64,000 nucleotides of DNA from Exaiptasia diaphana (lineage: Eukaryota; Cnidaria; Anthozoa; Actiniaria; Aiptasiidae): assembly GCF_001417965.1 (NCBI RefSeq), contig NW_018385463.1, forward strand, positions 101,711 to 165,710, in the 5' to 3' direction. The notes under the pieces were generated by a model, which was not told the DNA's origin, searched no databases, and saw only the letters and a list, made by a program, of their open reading frames with translations. Made by a program: the position numbers and the translations under genes. The first letter of the stretch is position 1, and each line of letters opens with the position of its first letter. Shown one piece after another: positions 1-13,100 of this stretch.

Positions 1-1130
1 TAGAGTCATAACACTTGCACCGTGAAATATGATCAAAATAAACAGTAAATATTAGTGTCTATTTATTGACTAATAGTAGATATTACTGAACCAGAACACA
101 GTTCATGAAAACAAAAGGCAATACACAGGAGACTTGACAACTGCCATCTTTATTTCATGTACAATCAAGACAAAAGACACATCTAGATCTAAAATAACCA
201 CACAATACACTAGGGAGCGCGTTTAACGAATCTTTATTTATTTGCGCTGCTGTAGAATCAAGACACAAGACAAATCTAAAGCTAAAATAACCACACAAGA
301 CTAAATGAAACGCGTTTTGAATCTTTATTCTCTGCGCCGCAGCAAAATTAAGATAGAAGACATTGTAAGGCTAAATTGAAAATACTGTAACAATATCAAA
401 CCCAGTACGCAAATGAACGTGTTTTCTAACGAGTTTATTATAAGAGCCTAAACTAAATATCAAGACAAGACGCACTGAAATGACCCGCAAAAATCTATAA
501 ACAACGTGGTTTCGAACGAATTCTATTGCTCAAAGCTGAGTTATTTGACTAGTCAATATGAAAAAGCGACTTGACAACAACCAGCGGCGACGTTTTATAT
601 TTATCCTTTGCTTTAAGCTCAAAATAAAAAACAATAAATGTTATTAATCATTTCGGAAATGTTTGTGAGATACGTACCTTTTGAGCATGGGACATTAGTT
701 ACCAAATCATTATTTCAAGCAGCACTCGTAACAGTTATAAAGTTAGTTACTATAGCTATCTATTTCACTTTCACCCTATAATCAACTCATTTTGTCCTTT
801 CAATAAACTCGATTTCCATGAAGCCTACGTTTAACACAAGCTCTAGCCCTTCCCGACATCTTTCCTCTGGGTTTAACAAAGAACTAAACCAGTAGCTCTT
901 TATTTCTTTCCTTAATTGTGGGTGGGACATTTTTTAACAAATTCCTCCTTCTTCATTAGGTAGCTTTTAATAACGTTGTTTGGCTTCCAAGTCTCTTGTG
1001 TATTACCTTTNGTTTTTAAGAANTGTTTTGGTTCAGTGATATCTACTATTTCATACAATGAGTCAGTAAATAAAAACTAATAGTTACTACTTCTTTGATT
1101 TTGTTTCACGGTGCAAGTGTGATGACTCTA
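1..1130. mobile_element. Non-autonomous DNA transposon with long terminal inverted repeats
   Basis: The first ~100 bases (TAGAGTCATAACACTTGCAC...) match the reverse complement of the bases ending at 1130 (TAGAGTCATCACACTTGCAC...), including the inner stretch around 'tactgaaccagaacac'. Both ends finish in TA, so a TA target duplication is possible, but the left flank lies outside the window. No transposase frame is visible inside, so it depends on a related element for movement. The left half carries about four diverged ~90-base tandem units (see the separate entry). The superfamily is not certain. Confidence 0.75.
164..540. repeat. Diverged ~90-bp tandem units inside the 1-1130 element
   Basis: Units start near 164, 257, 346 and about 457. 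Each begins with a variant of 'atcaagacaaaagacacat' and the first two share 'aaaataaccacacaa', 'cgcgttt' and 'aatctttatt'. The first two units are clearly alike; the third and fourth are more decayed. Repeated subterminal units of this kind are often transposase binding regions, but that role is inferred. Confidence 0.5.
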
Positions 1131-1536
1131 ATGTACAAATTCTATGTACATATAATTGTAATTTAACATCGTCATATAAAAATAGAACATTTTGCACTTA
1201 GCAGTAAAAAAGACAAAAGACAACGTTTTGCAATTAACTTTTTGCAATTAGTATATTGAAAAAATAATTCACATTATTTTCCTTCTTTAGGGGAGGTGGC
1301 TTGTGGAATTGTTTGACTTGACTGAGAGTAATCTTACAACGATAAGTTAACAATCAAAGAAATAGTCAGCTGTTGGTTGGACAATCAAAGTTTGTCTTTT
1401 GCATATTTGAAAAAAAAAAACAGTGCTCAATTTACAGAGACAATTCAAGCAGAGTGTTATGAACTTCAACAAACAATGTATTGTTGTTTTGAAATTTTGA
1501 TATATTTTCTAATATTTTGAAATTGGTCCGAAATTT

Positions 1537-1674
1537 CCCTGGTTCCAGAGGTTTGATATTTTCTCTCTTGGCTATTGTTTTTGTTGGCGCTCGGCCTTAC
1601 GGCCTCGATTACGGCGCTTCCAGCCAACAAAAATGATAGCGAAGAGAGAAAATATCAAACCTCTAGGGCCAGGG
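1537..1674. repeat. Fold-back (palindromic) element, ~138 bp
   Basis: The left arm starting at ccctgg (1537) pairs with the right arm ending at ccaggg (1674). The arms share 'gaggtttgatattttctctc' and 'tttttgttgg', with a short GC-rich loop that is itself partly palindromic (ggccttacggcc). There is no coding potential beyond chance frames. It looks like a short inverted-repeat transposable element. Confidence 0.65.
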
Positions 1675-1794
1675 TATCCTATAATTTTCCCATGTTATTA
1701 ATTGGCAGGAATACGCAACAAAATAATGTGATAAACTTTGGTATACTGATGGTGGTTTTTGCAGATGACATGAGATACAATAATAATGGCAGCA

Positions 1795-1996
1795 ATATGC
1801 AGAAATTATGATCATTTTGACTCAAATTCTCAGTATATATGAAATATATCAGAAATTATGGGATATCACCACCAATATTTTTTTAGTGCTACTGGTAGGC
1901 AACTTCAAAAAAATATTGGTGAAGATATCCCATAATTTCTGATATATTTTATATATACTAGGAATTTGAGTCAAAATGATCATAATTTCTGCATAT
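1795..1996. repeat. Fold-back element with ~85-bp arms
   Basis: The left arm (gcagaaattatgatcatttt from about 1799) pairs with the right arm ending at gcatat (1996). The pairing includes 'ttatgggatat' against 'atatcccataa' and runs of A/T around the centre. The loop is about 30 bases. It is AT-rich and non-coding, and probably a MITE-type insertion. Confidence 0.7.
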
Positions 1997-2252
1997 TTCT
2001 GTATACTAAAATAATCTATAATATATATAATATCTTTTTAGCGCTGTTGATCTGTAGTTGTTAAATGGCGCAATAGAAATTATTCAATTATTATTATTGT
2101 TATTATCAGATTTTTTGAGAAATTCCAGCTGGAGCAAAGGCTTTAAAATCAAGTATTAGATTTTCAGATGGGCCTTCAGGGTCCAACAATAATCTTTCCT
2201 CTCTAAACTCTGCCTGATTGACATTGCCCCCAAATGTGAAAATCAGGTTAGT

Positions 2253-2732
2253 TTAATTACAGCCATATGAACAAACTTGATGATCCAGGAACATTTTCCC
2301 GCTTTTGCGAGGGCAGGAAATGTACAGGGAATGTTCTGGCAGAGAACTCTTCAAATTATAGATAAAGATTTCCACTTTGCTGATGTTTTTGATCATGTCA
2401 ATATCCCAATTGCTTTTGGACAACCAGTGAGCTTTCCAAATCATCTCGTCTTGTCCTTGCTTCGAAATGTCTCCATCATATATCAACTTATCTTTGTTCA
2501 AGGAGAATACAACTGACATTGTAAAACTCGGTTTACAATCATTCAACCTTGTAAACAAAATGGACCAGATTACCAACTTATACAGGGCTGAATCATTGTC
2601 TTTTATCCCTGGCCCTATACAATAACAAAGGGTAGTACATGATATATCTTTCTGTTGCACTGGAATACAGGCTGAAATACAAGAAAACAATTTCTCAATC
2701 CAGGTATATTGGCATGGTATTTTTACCAACAC
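2253..2732 (-). CDS. Unrecognised open frame, possible terminal exon on the minus strand
   Basis: A 159-codon frame is open on the minus strand. Its C-terminal ~90 residues have a protein-like mix of charged, aromatic and lysine-rich segments (for example VEIFIYNLKSSLPEHSLYIS). I do not recognise a family. A weak splice acceptor (ACAATGTCAG) could precede that part, which would make this the last exon of a gene running leftward; no partner exon was found. The first ~60 residues look random. It may equally be chance or a decayed fragment. Confidence 0.2.
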   Translation of the reverse strand: MLVKIPCQYTWIEKLFSCISACIPVQQKDISCTTLCYCIGPGIKDNDSALYKLVIWSILFTRLNDCKPSFTMSVVFSLNKDKLIYDGDISKQGQDEMIWKAHWLSKSNWDIDMIKNISKVEIFIYNLKSSLPEHSLYISCPRKSGKMFLDHQVCSYGCN

Positions 2733-3900
2733 CCTTAAATATTGAACATATGAAAAATGAGCACAAGACTGGGAATGAGCACCTTAAACGATTCAGATTT
2801 NTAAAAGTCTGTTTGCACTATTAGAAACAGTATATCTAAACTAGTAGACTGGAGTTTTATTTTTTAATGTTGAATATCGGAATATCTAGAGCTATGAGCA
2901 TTTGAAACATACAAAAAACGTGATAACGAGGCTGGAAAGGCCTCAATACTGATTTTCACTCAAACATTTACAATCAATTAAACACATATTATTTCTGTTC
3001 CGATCCTAAATGTATGAGCAATGGAACTTTCAGATCTTACTAATTATAATATGTTCTTCCAACGCATAATAATACTAACTATACTGTACAACTCATAATA
3101 TATGACGTTACGATAGCCACACCCTTTTTCATATGGGCTATATTTCTACAGGTCCAAAACTTTCTGATAAAAAGAGGAAGGGAAATTGTGCAATATTTGT
3201 ATGCATTCTAATCTATTTTTTTCATTTTGGTCCCACCAAACTTTATCTGACTATTTGAGGCCTTCTATTTTTGGACCAAACCTTTGATCACAGATTCAAA
3301 ATTCATTTGGAAGTTTGATCCTGGAAAAATTGAGTGATCCCATATGCATTTTTTTTACAACTTATCTCTGATTCCAATTCCACCCCAGCCCATCCCCCCA
3401 ACAGTGAATGAAAATTTCTGGTTAACAACCTTATTAGCAGGATAGTAACGAGGTATATTTTTTGCTGTTGATCCAGACCAAAACTCTGTACATTTTGATC
3501 CCTGATCCCCTAACAGAATCATTGAAAAAAAAAACAACATTAATCCCGATCCCAGTTGAAAAACTTGATCCCAGGTTAAATCCATTTGATCCGGATCATG
3601 AGCCTAAGTCCTGATCCCTGATCCCATTATAGCCTCTAATTTTCAATTTCAATTTCAGTGATCTCTTTACCTCGTTACTGGCCTGCTAAAGGCATATATT
3701 ATTATGCTCTTATGGGACAGATGGAACTAGAACAGGAATTAATAGAGAAAGAACTTAATTGGAATAGAATGGAATAGCGGTCATTAGGATAAACATTAGA
3801 ATTCACATTTCCTTTATAGAACACCGGCCGCTAGGAGATAATTTCCTACCATTATCCTTGATCGACGATGTCAGCAATACATTCTCAGCTGCTGAACTAA
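2733..3900. other. Intergenic stretch without a recognised gene; contains a GATCCC-rich repeat
   Basis: No gene is recognisable. About 3290-3640 is rich in GATCCC/GATCCG words ('ctgatccctgatcccatta'). Its right part matches, in inverted orientation, a fragment in an intron of the second glutamate receptor at about 57120-57215 (shared 'caactgggatcgg'). It is therefore a dispersed repeat rather than simple sequence. Confidence 0.5.
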
Positions 3901-4073
3901 ACAAATAGGAGAACTTTGAGATGATCACCAGAATAAAACATTTGCAACGCATTTCATTATCTCAAAACGATTGGCATGTCCGCTTCACCAAATCAACACG
4001 AAAATTCTCCATACTTCCGACTAGTATTAGTTGCCAGTCTCCACTCCAAGATTCCAGTAAAATCACGTGCTTT

Positions 4074-4099
4074 TTTAAAAGCAGGAAGTGCGCATGCGT
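4074..4099 (+). promoter_or_regulatory. Putative core promoter motifs of strawberry notch (E-box, ETS, NRF1)
   Basis: Within 110 bases upstream of the start codon lie CACGTG (4074-4079), an ETS-type CAGGAAGTG (4082-4090) and an NRF1-type TGCGCATGCGT (4089-4099). This combination is typical of TATA-less housekeeping promoters in animals. The motifs are seen directly; promoter function is inferred. Confidence 0.45.
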
Positions 4100-4182
4100 G
4101 TACCATAGTCATGCCGGTCAAGATGGACAGAAGTAGTCAGAAGAGGAACTTGTCCGAGTTTCAGGCTTTTTAAGCCGTCAGA

Positions 4183-7100
4183 ATGGCCGACACCGGTCAA
4201 GAAAATAGCTCCAGTTTTGCTGGAATAGATCTGTTATCTGAAGCGTTAGGAGAAAGTGGTCTAAATCTTGAAGAACATTTTGATTTTTTTGAAAATGCAC
4301 CGGCTACCACGCTGTCAAGTTTTGCAGGTCTTGACTATCTTGGTGTGCTAGACAACCTGACTTCTACTCTTCCTAATACAACACCGACAACATTACAGAA
4401 TTCGTCTATAGTTGAACATGTTCCTGCTGGACAGAATATTGTTGGAACTGAGGATCTTTTCTCGCGAGTTCAACCAATATCAACATTATCTGGTGTTGTA
4501 CAATCTCAACCAAACGTGGTTTTCTCTCAGCCTTCTCTTGCACTTTCATCCGAAGTCCCATCATCAGCCACTCGCGTTCTTCAGCAACTTTTGTCCCAAA
4601 ATTCACTGGACTCAAGAAGTCAGAGAACTGCTTTGTCTAGTTCTTCGCCTTTAATGATCGACCTAGCAAGCACTTCTAACCAAATACACTCCAATCAACT
4701 TTCTTGGCCGGGAAGTTCACCAAGTAGAAGTGCGCTGTTTTCACAAAACATCTCTGACCAGAAAAGGGAACTGTCCAAAAAGTAAGCACAGCATTTCTCC
4801 ATTATTTGACTGAATTAACTGTTTCTTTAGATTAAGTCATTTACAGAATATAACAATTATAGTAAAATGGTGATTCATTCATTAATTTTAAAGTAGAACT
4901 CGATCTCGAACTCGAACTAAACATTTTTTGTTTTGAGTTTATATTATTTCCGGTTGCAAAATAAATGTACATTACGTGACATTTGTACTATCTATCAAGG
5001 TTTTCAAGTTGTTTCGGTCAGTTTGCCGTGATAGTTTCACAGCACCGACTTGGTGAGATTGTCTGGTTCCAGGAAAACTATATTACGTCTAAAAATGAAA
5101 GCGGAATTGAAAGTTGAAATGCATGTGCGAATGTCTTCATCACCTCGCAAAAATACTTCATCTAACATCTGATTGTGTACATTAACATTTTATGATTACG
5201 TCAGCCTAAAAAACATCAAATCTTTTAATCGTATATGTATTTCTGCTTATTACTATTTTGGTAAGGGATGGTGTAACTCTTGTATTCAGTTCGATCGATC
5301 AAGGGGAGTCCCCATTCGTCATAACATACTCTTGCACTTTCCAGAAATAATAATGATAGGAAGAACATTGCTAAAACTAATATCTCAGTGATGAGTTCCT
5401 TCAGAAAAATACACTATGTGGGTTTAGTGAAAATTGTACAATATTTGACATATTATAGTATAAAGGCATTCATGAATGACAACATTCAACCATATGATAT
5501 GCACTCTGTTGCTTTTAACCATTTCACTGAAATTTCATGCACTGATAAGAATTCGGAGGAAATATTATATAAATCAAATAGATTTCATTTTTTGTGTCAC
5601 TCCAATCGATACAGAGACATCGCCAAAAGGCAATAACAAAACATTTATACCACTCTACTTCTTCTCATATCATTTCTTGTTGTTCTTATTGCATTTTTGA
5701 TATCCTCTGCATATCTTTTGTAGTACAGACCCACAAAAAATTGGAATCTATTTCTAAATTACATAACTTCTTTAAATTTACAGAGATGTGTCGCGGTTAT
5801 GGTCCAATGACATTATTATGATGACCAAAAAGAATGAGGTAAGAAAATCGTTGTGAAAATGTACTGAGTGTATAGAAAGCACAGTGACATGCAGGTTCAC
5901 ATTCCCTTAATTTATTAATTCAGACTGGCTGGACTTGTAGATAACATTTTGTTCCTGCTTGCTAGAAGTCAATGCAAGCTCAGACAAAACCTGCTAATTC
6001 ATTCAAACTATTTTGCAAATGACAGATTTATTAATGGTTTATAACTATAAGATATTCATACCCTGATCATCAAAGCTATAGTTGAACCTCTATTAAGTGA
6101 CTTGCTATAAGTGGTCAGTATCCATCAAGTTGTTGCTTATTATTTTACTTCTAATATATATGTTAACTGAGCATTTGACCTCTAACACAAAACAGTCACC
6201 AGATGGTAACAAGGGGTTACTTTTTAACAGAGGTTCATATGTAGATTATTGATGATCACTTTCTTTATATTTTCCTATGGCTGGTCCCTTTTGTGAACAG
6301 AAAGAATATCAAGGCTTTCCCAAATGTAATTTATTTTAAAGCATGCTTAGAAGTCATGTTATGAGAAATGGTTGGGCTGACACAAGTAATAGTAATGTGC
6401 CGACATAAGCAATAGTAATGGGCCGCCATGAGCAATAGTTGGGCTGCCTATAGTATGACAGGCCCTTGGACTAGTAGTAATAGAAGACATGTTATAAGCA
6501 ATAGTTGGGCTGACATAAGCATTAGTTGGGCTGCCTATGACGTGACAGGACTTGTATTACCCTGTTATAAGTAATAGTCTGGCTGCCATCAGGCACTTTG
6601 CTTAGTAATCTTAGAACAGATACCCTGTTATAACTAAGTAATAGTCTGGCTGCCATCAGGCACTTTGCTTAGTAGTCTTAGAAGCCATGGTATGAGCAAT
6701 AGTTTCTTGATTAAAACTGTAAATTTAAAACCACTACAATCTTACACTTCCTTCATATACCAGGCAAAGATGGAGAATGATTTATCAGTTGAACCAGAGG
6801 AAGAAGAAGAAGATGAAGATTTAGGATATACAGACACGTATGCTGAATATATGCCTACCAAATGTGAGTAATGAGATATATTCTATTAGAAAACTATAAG
6901 AACTACAAAAATGGAAAGAGGACAATGCATTTTAGCAGATGATAAAAATATGAACTTTTATTTGTTACAGTGTCATTTGGGAAACGTCATCCAGATCCAG
7001 TCGTTGAAACTAGGTACGTTTTTTGAATTTATGGTTAAAGGCATTTTTCAATGATTGTATTTCTACCATAAGTTCAGGGAAGGATTAAAATATTAACATT

Positions 7101-10100
7101 TTAACTCTACCATAAAAACCACCTTCTGAAGCCAGGCAATAGTATTTAAATTAAAACAAACAATTATTGCATAATATTGGGTTCTCAATATTAGCCTGTA
7201 GCTGTACTTTTGCCGGACTGGTTGCCTATAAAATCTCTGGCTACACTGGAAAAGGTGTAGATAATTTTCCAGAAATCAGGCATGCTTGGGCTTCCTTTAT
7301 ACTAAACCAAGACTTACCTTGGTTTGTATTGGGCAGTTATGCTTACAATGTACTCATAGAATTATAATGTGTAACTTTTATTTTAGTTCCTTGGCAAGCG
7401 TTTCTCCGCCCAATATCTGGTACAGACTACAGCTCCCGCAAGATGTTATAGACAGTGCACATTTATCAGCCTTGCAGCTTGAAGCTGTGGTGTATGCTTG
7501 TCAGAAGCATGAAACATTTCTCCCAAATGGAAACAGAGCAGGATTTTTAATTGGTAATGTTTTTGGATTACTTTTTATGCTAATTTGTTGAAATTGAGAA
7601 TGAGAGAATGAATGAAATTGAGAAGGAGAGGAAATGAAAAGTAAGTAAAAAATGGAAAGAGTGAATTAGCTGCTCCAGTTTACAGCTCCCAGTGCCATTT
7701 TACATCAGCAAGAAACATGTTTGCAGTGATAGATTATATTTACATTTCTCAATTAGTAGCCATATAATTAGGCATTGGTTATTGCTCACTTAATCATGGA
7801 TTAATTGGTGAAATTATTTACTATATAAAAACTCCCGCTACTTTTGCTTGAAAAGCTACATGCATCAACTTGATTTTCCAGTAAGAACCCTGTTTTTATG
7901 TACATGAGTCCTGTAGTTAGCGAAGGTCTGGTTGATCCTTTAGTGAGGGTTTTTCAAGGGTTTTCTGGGTCTTTTCCGGGTTTTCCTTTCTCAGTAAAAA
8001 TGAACCATTTCTATCTGCTGTGCTCTGCGATCAGTTGATGTTGTTATGTAAATGAAGCGCCTAGCTGGCAGCACGCCTATGTGTAAGTGTATGTAAAATG
8101 TGTCTGTAATATAGCACTTTGACTTGAAAGCGTGTCGAGCTGCGTCTTTCACAATTCAGCACATGTGCTGCCATGAAGGACGATTAGCACCCAACATGCT
8201 GAGCTGACTTAAATAAGTAAAGAGAGGATGTAATAAAAGACAAAATAATACTAATGTTGCTAATGTTATGTTTTAGGTGATGGTGCCGGTGTAGGAAAGG
8301 GTCGAATTGTTGCAGGTATTCAATTCATTGATCCCATCTTTATCATGGTGCATTTGTACCATATGTAAGCAAGTTTTCATCCTTATTGGGGATTTTCCAA
8401 ATCATATAATATGTGAGAGAAAATGTTTGATTACATACTTGAAAATGCTCTATTTCCCCAGGAATTATTTATGAAAATTATCTTTTGGGAAGAAAAAGGG
8501 CAATTTGGTAAGCATGCAACTTGCAATATGAGCAATATACACTAAGAAATACTTTGTTTATTAGTCAAGATCGAGAGTAAAAGGCTTTAGAGCAAACGCA
8601 GGAAAACCATGCAACAAAATCAAACTAAATACTAACTAATAGCGGCTATTTAGAGAAAGTTTGTTGGTATCAATGAACCAGAACACAATGAAGATGAATT
8701 CACCATTTTTCATTCATCTTTATTGCTATTTGTTAGTATTTAGTTTGATTTTATTTCATGGTTTTCCTGCGTTTGCTCAATAACAAATGAATAAAGTAAT
8801 GATTTACGTATATTGCTTTCGTTTTCCAACATTGTTTCTCGTAAATTTAACCATTCTCTAATAATTTATTCTATGCATCTTTTTAGGTTTAGTGTATCAA
8901 ATGATTTAAAGCATGATGCGTACAGGTATGTAAATCTTGTCAAAGTAAATGCTTTTTTAGTGTGAACTCAGTTCATAATGTACCTATTTTTTGTAAGAAG
9001 TAATTCTATAATTATAGTTGTTAATAACCATTCTTCTTATTTCCTTGTATAGAGATCTTAAAGACATTGGCTGCAATATTCATGTTAATTCTCTTAATAA
9101 GGTAAGAAAAGACACCATAGCTACAACCCATTTGTCAAGAAAAAAACAATATATTCCCTTTGTTTGTACAACTTACCATTATCTACTCAGATTAATATAG
9201 ATAAAAACAAACTCAATCATAATCACAATTGCTGTTTTTTTATTAATATTTTTTCTTATAATTATTTTACTATAAGAATGAATGCAAACAATCAGTTAGA
9301 AATCATATATCTTAAAACAAAATAAATTCAAAGGAATTGTAACATGACAGGCCACAGGTCATGCCAACCATACATGTATGTTGTGACACAGGCTTCAGTA
9401 GCTAGCCTTTTGTATATACAATGCCTAAATTGTTTGTAATGTTCCTGACAATATTGAAGATTGACAAAGGTAGAAAGCAATCAATGAACTCTGAATGTTT
9501 ACTGAAATTGTTACTGAATTTTGTTCTTTTTAGTTTAAATATGATGTCAAACTGTCTTCAAAATCTCTTGGTGGGATTAAGAAGGGTGTCATTTTTGCAA
9601 CATACTCATCATTGATTGGAGAAAGTCAGAGTACAGGAAAGTACAACACAAGACTGAAACAATTACTACACTGGTGTGGTTCGGACTATGAAGGAGTTGT
9701 ATCCTAAACATTATTACAAAATGCACAAAAACTGTAATTGTTCCCCATATTATTCCAAAATATTACTTTTTCCACTGTTTTACAAGTCTACAGCTTCATT
9801 TAGTATGTTTTCAATTCTTGAAATAAATCACATATTTGTTAGATGTCTTAACAAACAATAAAATAGATCATTCTTGATGAATGCCATAAAGCTAAAAACC
9901 TTGTTCCTACTGGTTCCTCAAAGCCAACCAAGACTGGTCTTGCTGTGCTGACGTTACAAAACAGCCTTCCTAAAGCTAGAGTGGTTTACTGTAGTGCAAC
10001 AGGTAATCTTAAAGTAATCATTGTAATGGTTGCTTTGCAAAGTGATTATGAGTTGCTTTTGAGTCTGCACTATTATTGAACTATGACATCATTAACATTG

Positions 10101-13100
10101 AAGAGCTGGAATGAGAACTGTGTAAACTGTGTGTGTAAAAAGATAAAAAGTAGGTGAAATAACTTACTGATGTTTTGGATGTTAATCCTTCGTTGGAGTA
10201 AAGAGAACAACTGTGTGCATGTGTGGGTTATCTGCAATTAAAATTAAAAGCAACAAATATTTTATCTTAGTATAAAAGATACTGTTCAAAAGCTGTTTAC
10301 AGGGAAAAACTTGCTGTCATAAACTTCAAAACTTTGGTTTTTCATAGCAGGCAATCATAAAGTTAATAGTTAAAGTAATGTCTTTGGTTAAGCTTTGCCA
10401 AACTCCATATTATGCTATACAAACCAGATTCTAAGTTAATGACTGCAGTTGAAAAAGCTTGGGTTTTACTGTAGTATCTAAATCTGAAATCCATGGTCAT
10501 GGTCCTACCACTAGAAGTTTTTCCAAAACATTCTTCAAACTCTAGATTTTGACCCAATGTTTGTCGACTGATTTTATTTTTTTGATTGATCATGAAATTG
10601 CTTTTGTTTCTTGACAGGAGCGTCAGAGCCAAAAAATATGGCCTACATGTCACGACTTGGTATCTGGGGTATTGGTACACCTTTTAGAGAATTCAATGAT
10701 TTCATTCAAGCTGTAGAACGCAGGTAATGAAACATCACAGTGTTGAAAAGCATTTTTGTCTTTAATATGACATGACCACATGGTCTTAAATCAAACATTT
10801 TCCAAAAATTGTATTCGATGGAAAAATACTTAAACATATTTATTGTATTGAAAGCAGTTTGTTTTTACTATTAGGACTGATTTTTGCATGTGTAAATGTA
10901 GTACCCATGATCATTGAAAAAAGTGGAAAAGGACTAATAAGGATGAAAAACCTCAGAACATCTTGAAGTCATCAGTCTCATGGACATTGTGCAACTATAC
11001 CATGATTGTTGGTTTTCTTTCAAATTGTGTGTTGTCATTTTAGGGGTGTTGGCGCTATGGAGATAGTTGCTATGGACATGAAACTACGTGGGATGTACAT
11101 GGCTCGTCAACTTAGTTTTGCTGGGGTTGGTTTTGATATAAAGGATGTTTGTTTGAGTGAGGAGTTCATTCAGATGTATGATGCTGCTGTTCAACTGGTA
11201 AGTCAGACATAATTGTGGACATTAATTTGAAGATTTTAGAATTGTAAATAAGAGGTTTTCCAATCAAAGCTCAAATATAGATTAAATATAGATTAAATAT
11301 ACTTGACTAAAATTAGACATCAGTCCCTTCACTCCTCAAAGAAGAAATCATGATATATACGTACAGTAGTACACTGTATACAGTTTGGGTTTGACAAAAG
11401 TGTGAAATGAAGCCATCATGGTGTATATCAAGCTGTAGGTGGCACACCTATTGTTATTATTGCCGTGTATATGTAATGCACTGTTTGATTTATACTATTG
11501 TATTGTGTGCTAGTGGGTTGATGCCAGAGAAAAGTTTGAAAAAGCAGCAGACATGATGGATGCAGACAGTAAGCTCAAGAAGACAATGTGGGGGCAGTTT
11601 TGGTCTGCACATCAGGTAAAAAATGCATGCCTTCATGTTGTATTTGTCACAAGCATAAAGAGTTTGAAGCATTAACATTCATGCGTTGGCAGCCCAAAGA
11701 TAAGGCTGATTGAATATTCATTGACAGAAAAACCTTTCAAAAGTGTTTCAAAATGTTCATATTAAAGTGATAAATGCATCTGAATCACACATGATAAAGA
11801 TTTGAAAACAATGACTGAATACTTTGTCCTTTTGGTGTTTCCTAGAGGTTTTTTAAGTATCTTTGCATCGCATCTAAAGTCAAAGCTGTTGTAGAAATTG
11901 CCCAAAGAGCTATTGCCATGGGAAAGGTGCGTATCTTACTTTCAACATCACTGGTATTGTTTAAAAAAAATTGTTTTGACAATGTTAATCTTAATCAATT
12001 ATTGTTATTTTTTAGTGTGTTGTGATTGGTCTACAATCAACAGGAGAGGCAAGGACGCTGGAGCAACTTGAAGAGTCTGGGGGAGAACTTACTGATTTTG
12101 TCTCAACAGCAAAGTATGTCACTGATATGTAGACCAGAGCAAAATATGAATGATCAAACAAATTATTTAAATGATTATTCGTAATAATTCTTTCTATTCT
12201 TGTAGTATTTTTACAATAGCTTTTCACAATTTGATTTTCTCTTTACTTCTTGAATGAATAAATGAATTCCTGAAAAATGAACACAAATTAGAAAAACAGA
12301 AAGTGGAGTGAACAGATAATGGACATAATAAAGAATTAATCAGCAAATTTATAAAATAGAAGTTAAATGAATGAATAAATCATTGTCATTCAAATGATCA
12401 GTGAATGGATGATTTAGATGAGTAGTTATAAACTGCACTGGAAAAAGGATTCCAGTATTTTCAAGTATACTACAGAGTTCATAAATCATAGGTTAAAGGA
12501 GTTAGAAAAGGGTTTTCAATCAATGAGCATTGTCAAGCAAAGTAATCAACTAAGTAGTTAAATTAACAGCTTGTTTGTATTTGTCCTTTCAGAGGTGTAT
12601 TCCAAACCTTGGTTGACAAACATTTCCCTGCTCCTGATCGTAAAAAAATGGCTGGTCTCCTTGGTCTTGTAAGAGACACTGATTCTAATGGCTCAAGATC
12701 AGCTGTGTCTTCTCCTGTACCTAAACGAAAACGAAAAAGTAAGAAAGCAACAAAATTGTTAAAACGAAAGGATAAAATCATGACTTCACTAGGAGAAAGA
12801 ATAGTACCTTTTATTTTTCTTTAGATTTTAAAAAGGCAAAACCACCAAAAAAGTTGAAGACAGGCCTTGAACGCATATTTGACCGTGAGTACCAAGTTGT
12901 GTGATTAAAACTTAAAAACTTAAAAAAAGAACAACTAGTATTTTAACCTTTACAGTAATTGAACTAATAATTATTGATACTCTTGGTGGTTGGACTCTTC
13001 TTTTGAGAAATAGTTGAAACGTGTGAAAATGTTATAGATATCATTATTTATCATATAATTATCTATGAAATACCTATATTTCTCCATTTCGTAAAGTAGT

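Noticed and set aside
1575-1811. 78-codon frame at the left side
   Set aside because: It begins inside a palindromic repeat, so the frame is a by-product.
10363-10680. 105-codon minus-strand frame
   Set aside because: Largely antisense to strawberry notch exon 12 and the intron before it.
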